Part shown: one piece after another, positions 16,761 through 24,865 of the stretch
How positions within the stretch are numbered: position 1 is the stretch's first letter
How the letters are laid out: each line of letters starts with the position of its first letter
Assembly (NCBI RefSeq): GCF_001685355.1
Contig: NZ_CP016438.1
Coordinates: forward strand, 10,106,001 to 10,170,000
Direction: 5' to 3'
Length of the DNA: 64,000 nt
Source: Streptomyces lincolnensis
GTDB lineage: Bacteria; Actinomycetota; Actinomycetes; Streptomycetales; Streptomycetaceae
The notes under the pieces: model-generated
The model's database searches: none
Seen by the model: the letters and a program-made list of their open reading frames with translations, nothing else
Told to the model about the DNA's origin: nothing
Made by a program: the position numbers and the translations under genes

Positions 16761-17633
16761 TCAGCTGGGGCGCCGGGTCTCAGGTGTCGTGATCTCGGGT
16801 GCGGTCCAGCTGGCCAGGACCTGCAGGGCCTGCGCGGTTTCGGAGCCCGGTTCGACGTTGTAGACGCACAGGGTTTGTTCCGCGTCGCCGGGGGCCTGGA
16901 AGGACTCGTAGGAGAAGTGCAGGTCGCCGACGAGGTGGTGGTAGTAGTGCTTGGCTCCGTGGGTACGGCGCAGCACGCGGTGGTCGTTCCACCAGCCGGT
17001 GAACTCGGGGGACTGGAGGGTGAGTTCACCGACGAGGTCGGCGAGCTGTCGGTCGTGGGGGTAGCGGCCTGCCTCGAACCGGAGGATGGCCACCGTCTCC
17101 GCGGCGATCCGTTCCCAGTCGCCCACGCGCTCACGGGCCCGCGGGTCCAGGAGGTAGTAGCGGGCCAGATTGCGGCGGGTGGCGGGCAGGGCGTCGAAGT
17201 CGGTGAGGACGACCCTGGCGAGCCGGTTGGAGGCCAGCACGTCGGTGCGGCGGCCCAGGATGAAGGCCGGGACCTGGTCGAGGGTCTCCAGCATCAGGTG
17301 CAGCCCCGGCCGGACCTGCTGGGCCCTGGTCGGCGCGCGGCGTACGGTCCGGGTGCCGTGCCGCAGCAGGTCGGTGAAGTGTTCGCGTTCGGTCTCGTCA
17401 AGGCGCAGCGTGCGGGAGATCGCTTCGACGACCTCGGCGGAGGGGTTGCCCGCTCGCCCCTGCTCCAGACGCGTGTAGTACTCCGTGCTCACGCCGGCCA
17501 GGCGGGCCACCTCGTCCCTGCGCAGGCCCGGTACACGGCGTACGCGTCCGTCGGAGGGCAGTCCTGCGTCTTCCGGGGTGATGCCCGCGCGCCGTGAACG
17601 CAGAAAGTCAGAGATTTCCTTCGTCCCATCCAT
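16761..17633 (-). CDS. XRE-family regulator with MmyB-like ligand domain
   Basis: 290 residues. The N-terminal Cro/C1 helix-turn-helix (VPGLRRDEVARLAGVSTEYYTRLEQGRAGNPS, residues about 34-65) is followed by the MmyB-like domain (HLMLETLDQVPAFILGRRTDVLASN and the C-terminal YHHLVGDLHFSYESF). Regulators of this class in Streptomyces usually control an adjacent divergent short-chain dehydrogenase, exactly the arrangement here. Two short dyads in the intergenic region (17646-17659 and 17681-17704) are candidate binding sites. Confidence 0.87.
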   Translation of the reverse strand: MDGTKEISDFLRSRRAGITPEDAGLPSDGRVRRVPGLRRDEVARLAGVSTEYYTRLEQGRAGNPSAEVVEAISRTLRLDETEREHFTDLLRHGTRTVRRAPTRAQQVRPGLHLMLETLDQVPAFILGRRTDVLASNRLARVVLTDFDALPATRRNLARYYLLDPRARERVGDWERIAAETVAILRFEAGRYPHDRQLADLVGELTLQSPEFTGWWNDHRVLRRTHGAKHYYHHLVGDLHFSYESFQAPGDAEQTLCVYNVEPGSETAQALQVLASWTAPEITTPETRRPS

Positions 17634-17645
17634 GGCTCAAGTGTG

Positions 17646-17704
17646 ACCGCCTCGGCGGTGCCGTGCGGCTCCAGGGTGGTCCTGCCGATACCTGTTTCGG
17701 CAGG
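17646..17704. promoter_or_regulatory. Two dyads between XRE and SDR genes
   Basis: ACCGCC-TC-GGCGGT at 17646-17659 lies 13 bp upstream of the XRE start. CCTGCCGA-N8-TCGGCAGG spans 17681-17704. Either could be the operator of the XRE protein; GC-rich dyads also arise by chance in this DNA. Confidence 0.35.
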
Positions 17705-17813
17705 GCCAGTTATGGCGTCCTGAGAGGCCGGCGCGGGTGGTGTTCTGGATGTGCGGCCAGCAGTCGCCCACTGCGATCCAGCCCTCCCTCCTATCGCTTG
17801 GAAGGTACGCATC

Positions 17814-18590
17814 ATGACCACGAACACCACCCCCCGCCCTCTGGCCGGTCGCGTCGCCGTCGTCACCGGCGCCTCCAGTGGCATCGGCGAGGCTTCCGCC
17901 GAGCAGCTGGCGTCCCTGGGCGCCCGCGTCGTCGTCCTGGCGCGGCGTGCCGACCGGCTGGCGGACCTGGTCTCCCGGATCGAGAAGGAGGGCGGCAGCG
18001 CGGTGGCGATTGCCGCCGACGTGACCGACGCCGTCGCGGTGCAACGCGCCGCCGACCGGGTGGAGGCAGAGTTCGGCGGTGCTGACCTGCTCCTGAACAA
18101 TGCCGGAGTCATGCTTCCCGCTCCGGTCGAGGAACTGGCGACCGACCAGTGGAAGCAGCAGATCGACCTGAACATCACCGGCCTGATGAACGCGATCGGC
18201 GCCTTCACACCGCAGTTGGTCAAGGCCGCCGCCGAGCTCGGTGTGGCCGACCTGATCAACACTTCCTCGATCGCGGCGCAGAACATCTTCCCGAACTTCG
18301 CCGTCTACTCCGCCACAAAGGCGTACGTCACCCACCTCTCCCGTCACCTGCGGGTCGAGCTGGGCGCGAAGAACGTCCGCGTCTCGGCGCTCGAGCCGGG
18401 CATCGTCGGCACCGAGCTGCAGAGCCACGTCACCGACCAGGGCGCCCGGGACTGGCTGGCCGACTCCAAGGATGCGATGGAGTGGCTCACGGCGCAGGAC
18501 GTCGCGGAAACCGTCGGCTTCATCGCCTCGCTGCCGCCGCGGGTGAACCTCCAGCAGGTCACCATCATGCCCACCGGCCAGGCTTCCTGA
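17814..18590 (+). CDS. Short-chain dehydrogenase/reductase
   Basis: 258 residues from ATG 17814 (GGAAGG upstream). A classical SDR: cofactor motif TGASSGIGEAS (about residues 18-28), ARRADR suggesting NADP preference, NNAGVM, catalytic serines in INTSSIAAQ and the Tyr-Lys pair in YSATKAY. The divergent XRE regulator probably controls it. The substrate is unknown. Confidence 0.88.
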   Translation: MTTNTTPRPLAGRVAVVTGASSGIGEASAEQLASLGARVVVLARRADRLADLVSRIEKEGGSAVAIAADVTDAVAVQRAADRVEAEFGGADLLLNNAGVMLPAPVEELATDQWKQQIDLNITGLMNAIGAFTPQLVKAAAELGVADLINTSSIAAQNIFPNFAVYSATKAYVTHLSRHLRVELGAKNVRVSALEPGIVGTELQSHVTDQGARDWLADSKDAMEWLTAQDVAETVGFIASLPPRVNLQQVTIMPTGQAS

Positions 18591-18878
18591 CCGGCGCTTC
18601 ACCGGTGGGCCCCGGCCGCGGGCAACGATCACTCGGCGAAGTCGGTGTAGCCACGATGGACAAGAAGTACGAAGGCGAAGTGATCGGGCGCTCGACCATC
18701 TTGTTCACCTCGGATGCTCTGCGGCCGGGCAGGCTCCTTCGACTTCGCGCACTCCACAACCACTTTGGGCGAGAGCCCGCAGGACGGTTCTTCGCCGTAC
18801 CTGGGCAGGGTTGAGCCCTGGCCGGCCGAGAGGCGTCCGCTGATCATCGGTGACATGCCGTCGAAAGGACAGATCTCC

Positions 18879-19883
18879 GTGCGTATCCCCACCGTCTCCG
18901 TCGCCCTCACCCTCCTGCTCGTGGCCACCCCCGCCGCGGCCTCCACGCACACCGGAAATCCGGCTCCCACCCCGTCGGCCCAGGCTGCGGAACTCCGGAA
19001 CGACGCCGGTATCGGCCTGCCGTCCCGGTATGTCGTCCCGGGCCCGCGGGCATACCCCGGCGGGCTGGCGTACGACCAGGTCACCGACCAGTTCTTCACC
19101 GGCAGCACGCAGGAGGGCACCCTCTACGTGGGCACGCCCGGCCGGGAGAGGATGCGGGTGTGGCTCCGGGGTGGCGTGCATGGCCGTACGACCACGTCGG
19201 GGATCATCTCCGACGACCAGGGCAGGCTCTACGTGGGCGGAGGCCCGACAAACCGGGTGTGGATCTACGACATCCGATCCCGCGGGCTCCTGGCCACGGT
19301 CTCCGGCGTGCCCGGTGGCTTCGTCAACGACATCAGCATCGCCGAGGACGGCACCGCCTACGCGACCGACTCGCTCGGTCACCTCATCTACCGGATCAGC
19401 GAGCGGGACGGGCGCTGGAGCATGCACCCCTGGCTCGACCTGGACGGCACTCCGGTGGAACACGTCGACGGGCACAACCTCAACGGCATCATCGCGGTCG
19501 ACGGCGACAAACTGATAGCCGTGCACAGCCAGTCGGGCAAGCTGTACCGATTCGACCGGACCTCCAAGGAGATCCACCAGGTGGACCTCGGCGGCGCCTT
19601 CCTGTACGGCGGCGACGGCCTTGTCTGGCATGACGGGCGGCTCTACGTGGTCCGCGGCGGGCTCTCCCCGCAGAACCCGCAGCCGCAGGTCTCGGTGCTG
19701 CGGCCGGCCGAGGACTGGTCGGCGGCCGAGGTGGAGTCCGTGATCAGCTCGGACTTCCTGCATCCCAGCACCGCGCGAGTGGTACGTGGCCGGCTGCTGG
19801 TGGTCAACAGCCAGTACAACACCGGGCAGACCGGTGGTCAGCCGGAGCTCCCGTTCTCGATCTCGGCCATCCCGCTCGGCTGA
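18879..19883 (+). CDS. Secreted SMP-30/gluconolactonase-like beta-propeller protein
   Basis: Signal peptide (VRIPTVSVALTLLLVATPAAAS) followed by six-bladed propeller repeats such as GGLAYDQVTDQFFTGST, GIISDDQGRLYVGGG, GGFVNDISIAEDGTAYATDS and GHNLNGIIAVDGDKLIAVHS. These match the SMP-30/LRE family, whose members are calcium-dependent lactonases or binding proteins. GTG 18879 is preferred because the signal peptide begins there and AAAGGA lies upstream; ATG 18855 is a second option. 334 residues. A hairpin follows the stop. Confidence 0.75.
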   Translation: MRIPTVSVALTLLLVATPAAASTHTGNPAPTPSAQAAELRNDAGIGLPSRYVVPGPRAYPGGLAYDQVTDQFFTGSTQEGTLYVGTPGRERMRVWLRGGVHGRTTTSGIISDDQGRLYVGGGPTNRVWIYDIRSRGLLATVSGVPGGFVNDISIAEDGTAYATDSLGHLIYRISERDGRWSMHPWLDLDGTPVEHVDGHNLNGIIAVDGDKLIAVHSQSGKLYRFDRTSKEIHQVDLGGAFLYGGDGLVWHDGRLYVVRGGLSPQNPQPQVSVLRPAEDWSAAEVESVISSDFLHPSTARVVRGRLLVVNSQYNTGQTGGQPELPFSISAIPLG

Positions 19884-19884
19884 C

Positions 19885-19923
19885 GCCGCCCGCCGAGAGC
19901 CGCCCGTCGGGTCGGCGGGCGGC
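19885..19923 (+). terminator. Hairpin terminator after the propeller gene
   Basis: GCCGCCCGCCGA and TCGGCGGGCGGC pair perfectly over 12 bp with a 15-nt loop, starting two bases after the stop codon. Confidence 0.6.
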
Positions 19924-20287
19924 CGGCACGGGTACGTCTGCGACCTTGCCGAAGGCCTGCACATGGTCCTTCACCTCGTACGTCACCGACTTGACGTCGT
20001 CGGCGGGGACCGGGTAGCAGACGGACACCCGCTGTCTCCGCCGAGATGTTCCGGCCGCGTGCGGGGGCGTCCGCCGGATGAGGCTCCAGCCATGCCCTGC
20101 CGCTGGGTGCCGAGGCCGACAAGACCCGTGCCCGGCTGCTCATCAATTCCCTTACGCGGCCATCGGGCTGCGCCCTGAGCGTCGCGGAGCAAGGGCATGA
20201 AGCTGTACGGGCAGTGCCGGATCCCTGGGCCCCGGCATCAGCTCAAAGGGCACACCGGTCACCGAACCTGCCCGGAAAGGCGATACG
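19924..20287. other. Non-coding or decayed stretch
   Basis: No gene supported. A minus-strand frame contains SVCYPVPADDVKSVTYEVKD, which looks like a relic of a coding sequence. I cannot name it. Confidence 0.3.
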
Positions 20288-20857
20288 TCAGCCCATGCCT
20301 GCCGTATCGAGCAGGGCGGCCACGGTGGGCACGACGAGCCCGGTCAGGTTGTCGGCGCCGATTCCCGCGCGGGCGCTGGCGCCGTCGAAGACCAGGATCA
20401 GCTGCCGGGCCAGCAGGTCGGGATCGCTCGCCCCGCCCTGTTCGGCCTCGGCGCGGAAGAAGGCTGTCAGGTTCGCCTTGATCCGGTGGGCAACCTGGCT
20501 CGCGGGGTGACTCCGGTCCTTCAGCTCGATCTGCACGGCCAGGTACCGGCAGCCCTGGAACTCAGGCGTATCCGCCTGCAGTTCCACGTGCTCGAAGACG
20601 TGCAGGATCCGCTCGCGGGGTGAACGGTCGTCGTCCGCCGAGGGCAGGGCCCCCGCCGCATAGGCGGAGGCGTGTTCCTCCAGGCTGGCTGCCAGCAGTT
20701 CGCCCTTGCTCTCGAACAGCTGGTACAGGGAGCGCTTGGACACTCCCGCCGCCTTGCACAGTGCCTCGACGCCGATGCCGACACCGTTTCGGTAGGTGAG
20801 CGTGGCTGTAGCCTCCAGCAGCCGCTCCCGGGGACTTTGCTTCGCCTTGGTGGTCAC
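20288..20857 (-). CDS. TetR-family regulator
   Basis: 189 residues with the TetR DNA-binding domain (RERLLEATATLTYRNGVGIGVEALCKAAGVSKRSLYQLFESK, residues about 10-51) and a helical ligand domain. A perfect 14-bp palindrome lies 32 bp upstream of the start. The gene once upstream has been replaced by the remains of a mycothiol-dependent isomerase and IS debris, so the original target may be lost; autoregulation remains likely. Confidence 0.86.
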   Translation of the reverse strand: MTTKAKQSPRERLLEATATLTYRNGVGIGVEALCKAAGVSKRSLYQLFESKGELLAASLEEHASAYAAGALPSADDDRSPRERILHVFEHVELQADTPEFQGCRYLAVQIELKDRSHPASQVAHRIKANLTAFFRAEAEQGGASDPDLLARQLILVFDGASARAGIGADNLTGLVVPTVAALLDTAGMG

Positions 20858-20889
20858 ACCGTGAGGTTAACTCGATTCCACCTGAATGA

Positions 20890-20903
20890 AAACCGATCGG
20901 TTT
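20890..20903. promoter_or_regulatory. Perfect 14-bp palindrome, candidate TetR operator
   Basis: AAACCGATCGGTTT is self-complementary over its full length and lies 32 bp upstream of the TetR start. Sites of the AACCGATCGGTT type are common for TetR repressors of this kind. Confidence 0.6.
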
Positions 20904-20944
20904 ACGAAGGTTCGCGGGGTGCCGGACGGGCTTCCCGTGCCCGG

Positions 20945-21223
20945 TCAGATGACGTTGACGGCGTCGAGGAAGCGGGCGGCGAGCTCGGTGTCGCCGGTGA
21001 CCGTGACGTCGCTGTCACGCCAGGGCGACCGCCGTGTGCCCCAGTCGGGGAAGGTCAGCGCGGGGGCGGTGACGTGCGCGGCGACAGTGCCGTCGCACGG
21101 AGCCAGGGCGCCTGCTTTGTCGATCCACCAGGTACCGCCGCCGGGACCGGTGAGAGTCGGTGCGATGCGGGCGTCGAGCCCGGCGACCGGTGCCTGTGCG
21201 ATCTCCCACCACCCCAACCACAC
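20945..21223 (-). pseudogene. C-terminal fragment of a mycothiol-dependent maleylpyruvate-isomerase-like protein
   Basis: The minus-strand frame reads LTGPGGGTWWIDKAGAL, then PDWGTRRSPWRDSDV, and ends TELAARFLDAVNVI. This is the typical C-terminal domain of MDMPI-family mycothiol-dependent proteins. It has no N-terminal helical domain. The matching N-terminal piece lies on the same strand at 22885-23255. IS remnants abut the inner end of this piece and lie close beside the inner end of the other. Confidence 0.65.
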
Positions 21224-21408
21224 CGTGCAGACCCGGGCCCTGCACTCCTACCTGCGCTGGCGCAACGCCAACGCCCGCCATCGCGACGTCCTGGCCGCCG
21301 AACGCAAGGAACGCGCCCGCATCCGCAGCGAGAAAGGCATCCGCTGGGGCGGACGCCCCCTCAAAACGGCGGCATGAACAACTGGGCGAACCTGTGCGGT
21401 CGCGGCAC
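21216..21408 (+). mobile_element. IS remnant: transposase C-terminus and element end (copy A)
   Basis: The plus-strand frame encodes TVQTRALHSYLRWRNANARH and then ERARIRSEKGIRWGGRP before a stop at 21375-21377, like the end of a streptomycete transposase. It finishes with GAACCTGTGCGGTCGCGGCAC (21388-21408), also found at 22791-22811 and 45402-45422. Confidence 0.6.
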
Positions 21409-21425
21409 GATTATCGGACGCCAGG

Positions 21426-22607
21426 TCACGGCTGCTGGAATGCGACCTCAGGATGCGTGGCTTTGGGACCATCGAGGAGCGGCTGCGATATGCCCCGCAG
21501 GTGGAGGTCGAAGAAGGCTGAAACGTAGTCGCGGGTTATGTACCATCCGCGTTCTCCGGACAGCGGTATGGCAGGGTCCGACAGGCCCAACTGCCCGGCC
21601 AGATACGGCAGGTCCGTGAAGGAGAAGTGTTCAGCGCCGACCACGGTCAGCCAGCGTTTCCAGCCGTTCAGATGTTTCCACGCCTCAGGCCAGTCGGTCG
21701 ACAGGCTGCTGGGGCTGTGCGTGGACTCGGCGCCGAGCATCATGAACGGGCGCCCGCCGAGCCCGGCCGCAGCAGGGAGCACAAAGAAGTCACCGTCCAG
21801 GTCAACCCCCGCCCGCACACGACGGTCGGCGGTCATGGTTGCCGCCGCGGTTGCACCCCCGATCGAATGCCCGCCGATTCCGATCCGGCTTGGGTCGATC
21901 ACATGCGACAGCGCCCCGGCCTGTCGGCCCTTGGTCAACTCGCTGATCACGAAGGACATGTCTTTGACCCGGCCGCGCACGACGGCCGCCCGCTCCTCCT
22001 TGGTCTCGACCCGTTGACAGGCCACACAGGTCAGCGTCCGGCCCCCAGGGAAGGCCGTGCCGACGGATTCGTATGTGTGGTCCACCGAGGCGACGACGTA
22101 GCCCCTGCTCGCGAGATCGTCGGCGATCGAGGTGAGGGTGGTGCGCGGCATCGAGAAGCCCGGGGAGAGCAGCACCATGGGGAAATGCCCTGGCGCCGGA
22201 CGAGCGCCCACGTGCGCATGGGTACGTGCCCCGGCTACCGTTTCGTGGGGCACGACGCCGTCGATTCCTCTCGCCGCCAAGAGGAGCTGCGCCTCCTCGT
22301 CTGTCATGTATGTCGCCGGTAATCCACTCGCCGAACGTGCTGGGTAGGAGACCGTCACCATCAGCTCCCGGTTACCGGCCGTCGGTACCCATGGGTCGGT
22401 GCGGTGCCGGTCGACCAAGTGCAGGGTGCGGCGGCCCACGGGGTACGGACCGGTGGGGGGCGGTAGTTCTAACCGGCTGCTGTACGGGACTTGGGGCGCA
22501 ATCTGCGCGGCGTTGACGGACACGGCCGGTGCGGCGCTCAAGAGCGGCGCTGATAGGGCCAGGGTTAGCAGAGTGGTCACAACGGCTCTGCGTTGTCTGG
22601 GGATCAT
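21426..22607 (-). CDS. Secreted alpha/beta hydrolase, PAF-acetylhydrolase/lipase type
   Basis: 393 residues. A signal peptide (about residues 1-33, ending SAAPAVSVNA) precedes an alpha/beta hydrolase of the platelet-activating-factor acetylhydrolase superfamily. The nucleophile elbow is GIGGHSIGGAT, the acid is probably in VDLDGDFF and the histidine in VVGAEHFSF. SVDHTYESVGTAFPGG fits the family. All triad elements are present, so activity is likely. The gene sits between two copies of the same IS end, inside what was a maleylpyruvate-isomerase-like gene, which suggests it arrived with that rearrangement. Confidence 0.82.
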   Translation of the reverse strand: MIPRQRRAVVTTLLTLALSAPLLSAAPAVSVNAAQIAPQVPYSSRLELPPPTGPYPVGRRTLHLVDRHRTDPWVPTAGNRELMVTVSYPARSASGLPATYMTDEEAQLLLAARGIDGVVPHETVAGARTHAHVGARPAPGHFPMVLLSPGFSMPRTTLTSIADDLASRGYVVASVDHTYESVGTAFPGGRTLTCVACQRVETKEERAAVVRGRVKDMSFVISELTKGRQAGALSHVIDPSRIGIGGHSIGGATAAATMTADRRVRAGVDLDGDFFVLPAAAGLGGRPFMMLGAESTHSPSSLSTDWPEAWKHLNGWKRWLTVVGAEHFSFTDLPYLAGQLGLSDPAIPLSGERGWYITRDYVSAFFDLHLRGISQPLLDGPKATHPEVAFQQP

Positions 22608-22790
22608 GCAGTCGAAGCTAGGCCCTGACTCTCTACAACTCGTCCGGCTCCAGGGGTACTTGGTCGTACCCCTGTCGGCGGATCCCGTCAGACTTCGGTA
22701 TCACACAGATGTGGGCGGGCGGTCTACACCTTGGAGACGAGCCGGTGGCGACGTCACCGCCCATTCAACCGCCACGACCGCCAACCCGGT

Positions 22791-22811
22791 GAACCTATGC
22801 GGTCACAGCAC
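22791..22811 (+). mobile_element. Solo IS end (copy B)
   Basis: GAACCTATGCGGTCACAGCAC matches the ends at 21388-21408 and 45402-45422 with a few substitutions and the same orientation. The transposase part before it is too degenerate to recognise. Confidence 0.5.
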
Positions 22812-23255
22812 CATACGAGAACAGGGCCGCATCGGTGGGCGGCACGGGTCGGTCGACCCAGGGGGTGGCGACCGAGTTTCGGCCAGCGGTACCCGTACTC
22901 GGGCGGCGGGCGTGCGTCTGACGACGTCGAGGAGCGTGGTGGCTCGCCGACCGGCGCGCTGGCACTCGGCCATCACCTTGGCGCGGCTCCAGTCCCGCCG
23001 TCGGTCGACGGAGTCCTCGTTCACTCGGTCAAGACTGGTGGCGAAGATCATGCGCAGCCCGGTGGGCGTGTGGAAGCTCCGCGCCGTCGCACCGATGTGG
23101 GCGACGACGTCGGCGATGCGCCATCCGGCTGCGGCGCTGGGCGCGGTCCATTCGTCGTCGGTGAGGCTGCTGGTGAAGTTCAGCATCTCGGCGCGTTCGG
23201 CGCGGAGGGCGGCGGCCATGTTCGGCAGGTCGGCGGGGGACAGGCGGTCGCTCAT
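22803..23255 (-). pseudogene. N-terminal fragment of a mycothiol-dependent maleylpyruvate-isomerase-like protein
   Basis: Start ATG complementary to 23253-23255, overlapping the stop of the TetR gene (ATGA). The sequence MSDRLSPADLPNMAAALRAE, then DEWTAPSAAAGWRIADVVAHIGA, is a clear MDMPI/DinB-type N-terminal domain with its metal-binding histidine. Homology stops after ARVRVPLAE (about 22885), and the rest is read-through into IS-derived DNA. The missing C-terminus is found at 20945-21223. In the intact ancestor TetR and this gene would have formed a coupled operon. Confidence 0.72.
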
Positions 23256-23866
23256 GTCGTTGTCTTCTCTGGCGGTGAGGCGGGGCGGCGGATCGCCTGC
23301 ACGGCCGCGTCGTACAGGTCGAACTGGTCGACCTGTCCGCCCAGGCGCATCCACTCTTCTATTGCTGTCTGAAGGCAGGTGATCGCCGCGGCCGCGATCG
23401 CGCGCGCCTCCAGGGTGCGGTGGTCGGAGTCGGGCAGTCGCGGCTCGATGAGCGGTGCGAACAACTCCTGCCAGCGGGCCTGCTTCTCGGCGTGGCCGGC
23501 GCGCAGGGATTCATTGCCGAACAGCAGCGTGATGATCTCGAGCCGGCGCTCGGCCGTGACGTCGATCTCCTCAAGCGCCTGGAACGCGGCACGCAACGAC
23601 GTCCACGGATCCTCGTCGGCCGGGCGCTCGGCGAGCCGCGCGGCGATCAGCTCCCCCTGCTCGGCCAGACCGTTGAGCGCGAGGTCTTCCTTGCTGCGGA
23701 AGTAGTTGAACAGGGTCCGTTTGGAGACACCCGCCGCGGCGGCGATCTCCTCGAGCGTCGTGTCGTCGTACCCCTTGGCGGCGAACAGTTCGAGGGCGGT
23801 CCGGGCGAGGAGCGCGCGAACCACCGAGCGGGTCTGCTCACGGAGAGGTGCGGGTTTCTGAGGCAT
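23252..23866 (-). CDS. TetR-family regulator
   Basis: 204 residues. The DNA-binding domain is TALELFAAKGYDDTTLEEIAAAAGVSKRTLFNYFRSKEDL. I place the start at the ATG complementary to 23864-23866 rather than 23908, because two operator-like palindromes occupy 23885-23917. It is divergent from an SDR gene and translationally coupled to the downstream (now broken) maleylpyruvate-isomerase-like gene, so it probably controlled both. Confidence 0.86.
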   Translation of the reverse strand: MPQKPAPLREQTRSVVRALLARTALELFAAKGYDDTTLEEIAAAAGVSKRTLFNYFRSKEDLALNGLAEQGELIAARLAERPADEDPWTSLRAAFQALEEIDVTAERRLEIITLLFGNESLRAGHAEKQARWQELFAPLIEPRLPDSDHRTLEARAIAAAAITCLQTAIEEWMRLGGQVDQFDLYDAAVQAIRRPASPPEKTTT

Positions 23867-23884
23867 GCACCGATGGTACATCTG

Positions 23885-23917
23885 TGCATCAGATGCATTT
23901 GTTTGCACTCAGTGCAA
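23885..23917. promoter_or_regulatory. Tandem palindromic operators between TetR and SDR genes
   Basis: TGCATC-A-GATGCA (23885-23897) and TTGCACT-C-AGTGCAA (23903-23917) are perfect palindromes in a 73-bp divergent intergenic region. A further GTGCATGC flanks each start codon. The spacing fits two TetR dimers covering both promoters. Confidence 0.65.
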
Positions 23918-23939
23918 GTAGGTGCGTAAAGTGCATGCC

Positions 23940-24728
23940 ATGAGCAAAATCGACTATCGCCGTCAGACCGTCATCGTCACCGGGGCGAGCTCCGGGCTCG
24001 GCGCGGAATTCGCGCGCCAGTTGGCCCGCCGAGGCGCGGATCTCGTACTCGTCGCCCGCCGAGCGGACCGGCTCAAGGACCTGGCCGACGAACTCACCCG
24101 CGCCCACGGCGTCACGGTGACCGTCGTCGCCCGCGACCTCGGCCTGCCCGACGCCGGCCGCACACTGCGCGCCGAACTCGAATCCCGCGGCATCCACGCC
24201 ACCGGACTCGTCAACAACGCCGGCTTCGGCACCCACAACGCCCTCACCGACGAGGACCCGGACCGCCTGCAGAGCATGATCGCGCTGAACGTCAGCGCAC
24301 TGGTCGACCTCAGCCGCGCCTACATCGACCCGCTGACCTCCACCGACACCGGCATCCTGATCAACGTCGCCAGCCTGCTGGGCTTCCAGCCGACCCCGTA
24401 CCTCAGCGTCTACGGCGCCACCAAGGCCTTCGTCCTCAGCTTCACCGAATCGCTGTGGGAAGAGAACCGCGACACCGGCCTACGCGTCCTCGCCGTGTGC
24501 CCCGGCGCCACGAAGACCGAGTTCTTCGACGCCGCCGGCAGCCAGTCGGCCGACTACGGCACGAAGCGAGCCACCCCTGCCGACGTCGTCAAGACGGCCC
24601 TCGACACGCTCGACCGCCGCTCCGCGCCCCCGTCGGTGATCACCAACGGCCGCCCGCTCGCCCTCGCCAGCAAGTTCCTGCCGCGCCGCGTGACCGTCCG
24701 GTTCATGGGCCGCATCGCCCGCCGTTAA
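23940..24728 (+). CDS. Short-chain dehydrogenase/reductase
   Basis: 262 residues from ATG 23940. Motifs: TGASSGLGAEF (cofactor), VARRADRL (NADP preference), NNAGFGTHN, a serine in INVASLLGF and Tyr-Lys in YGATKAF. The C-terminal region resembles DltE-like SDRs. The upstream ribosome-binding site is weak. Regulation by the divergent TetR protein is likely from the tandem palindromes. Confidence 0.87.
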   Translation: MSKIDYRRQTVIVTGASSGLGAEFARQLARRGADLVLVARRADRLKDLADELTRAHGVTVTVVARDLGLPDAGRTLRAELESRGIHATGLVNNAGFGTHNALTDEDPDRLQSMIALNVSALVDLSRAYIDPLTSTDTGILINVASLLGFQPTPYLSVYGATKAFVLSFTESLWEENRDTGLRVLAVCPGATKTEFFDAAGSQSADYGTKRATPADVVKTALDTLDRRSAPPSVITNGRPLALASKFLPRRVTVRFMGRIARR

Positions 24729-24865
24729 CCGGCGCCACTCCTCCGTCCTGCCCCCTCAGACGGCGTGCCTCCGTAAGCGAGACCCGTTCGCCGCCCTCGG
24801 ATTCGGGGAGCCGACGAAGGAACAGGGCCATGTGGCCGTTGGCACGGCACGGATAGCCTGCGCGA

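Noticed and set aside
23867..23908. Longer TetR start at 23908
   Set aside because: It would place two palindromic operators inside the coding sequence; the ATG at 23866 fits better.
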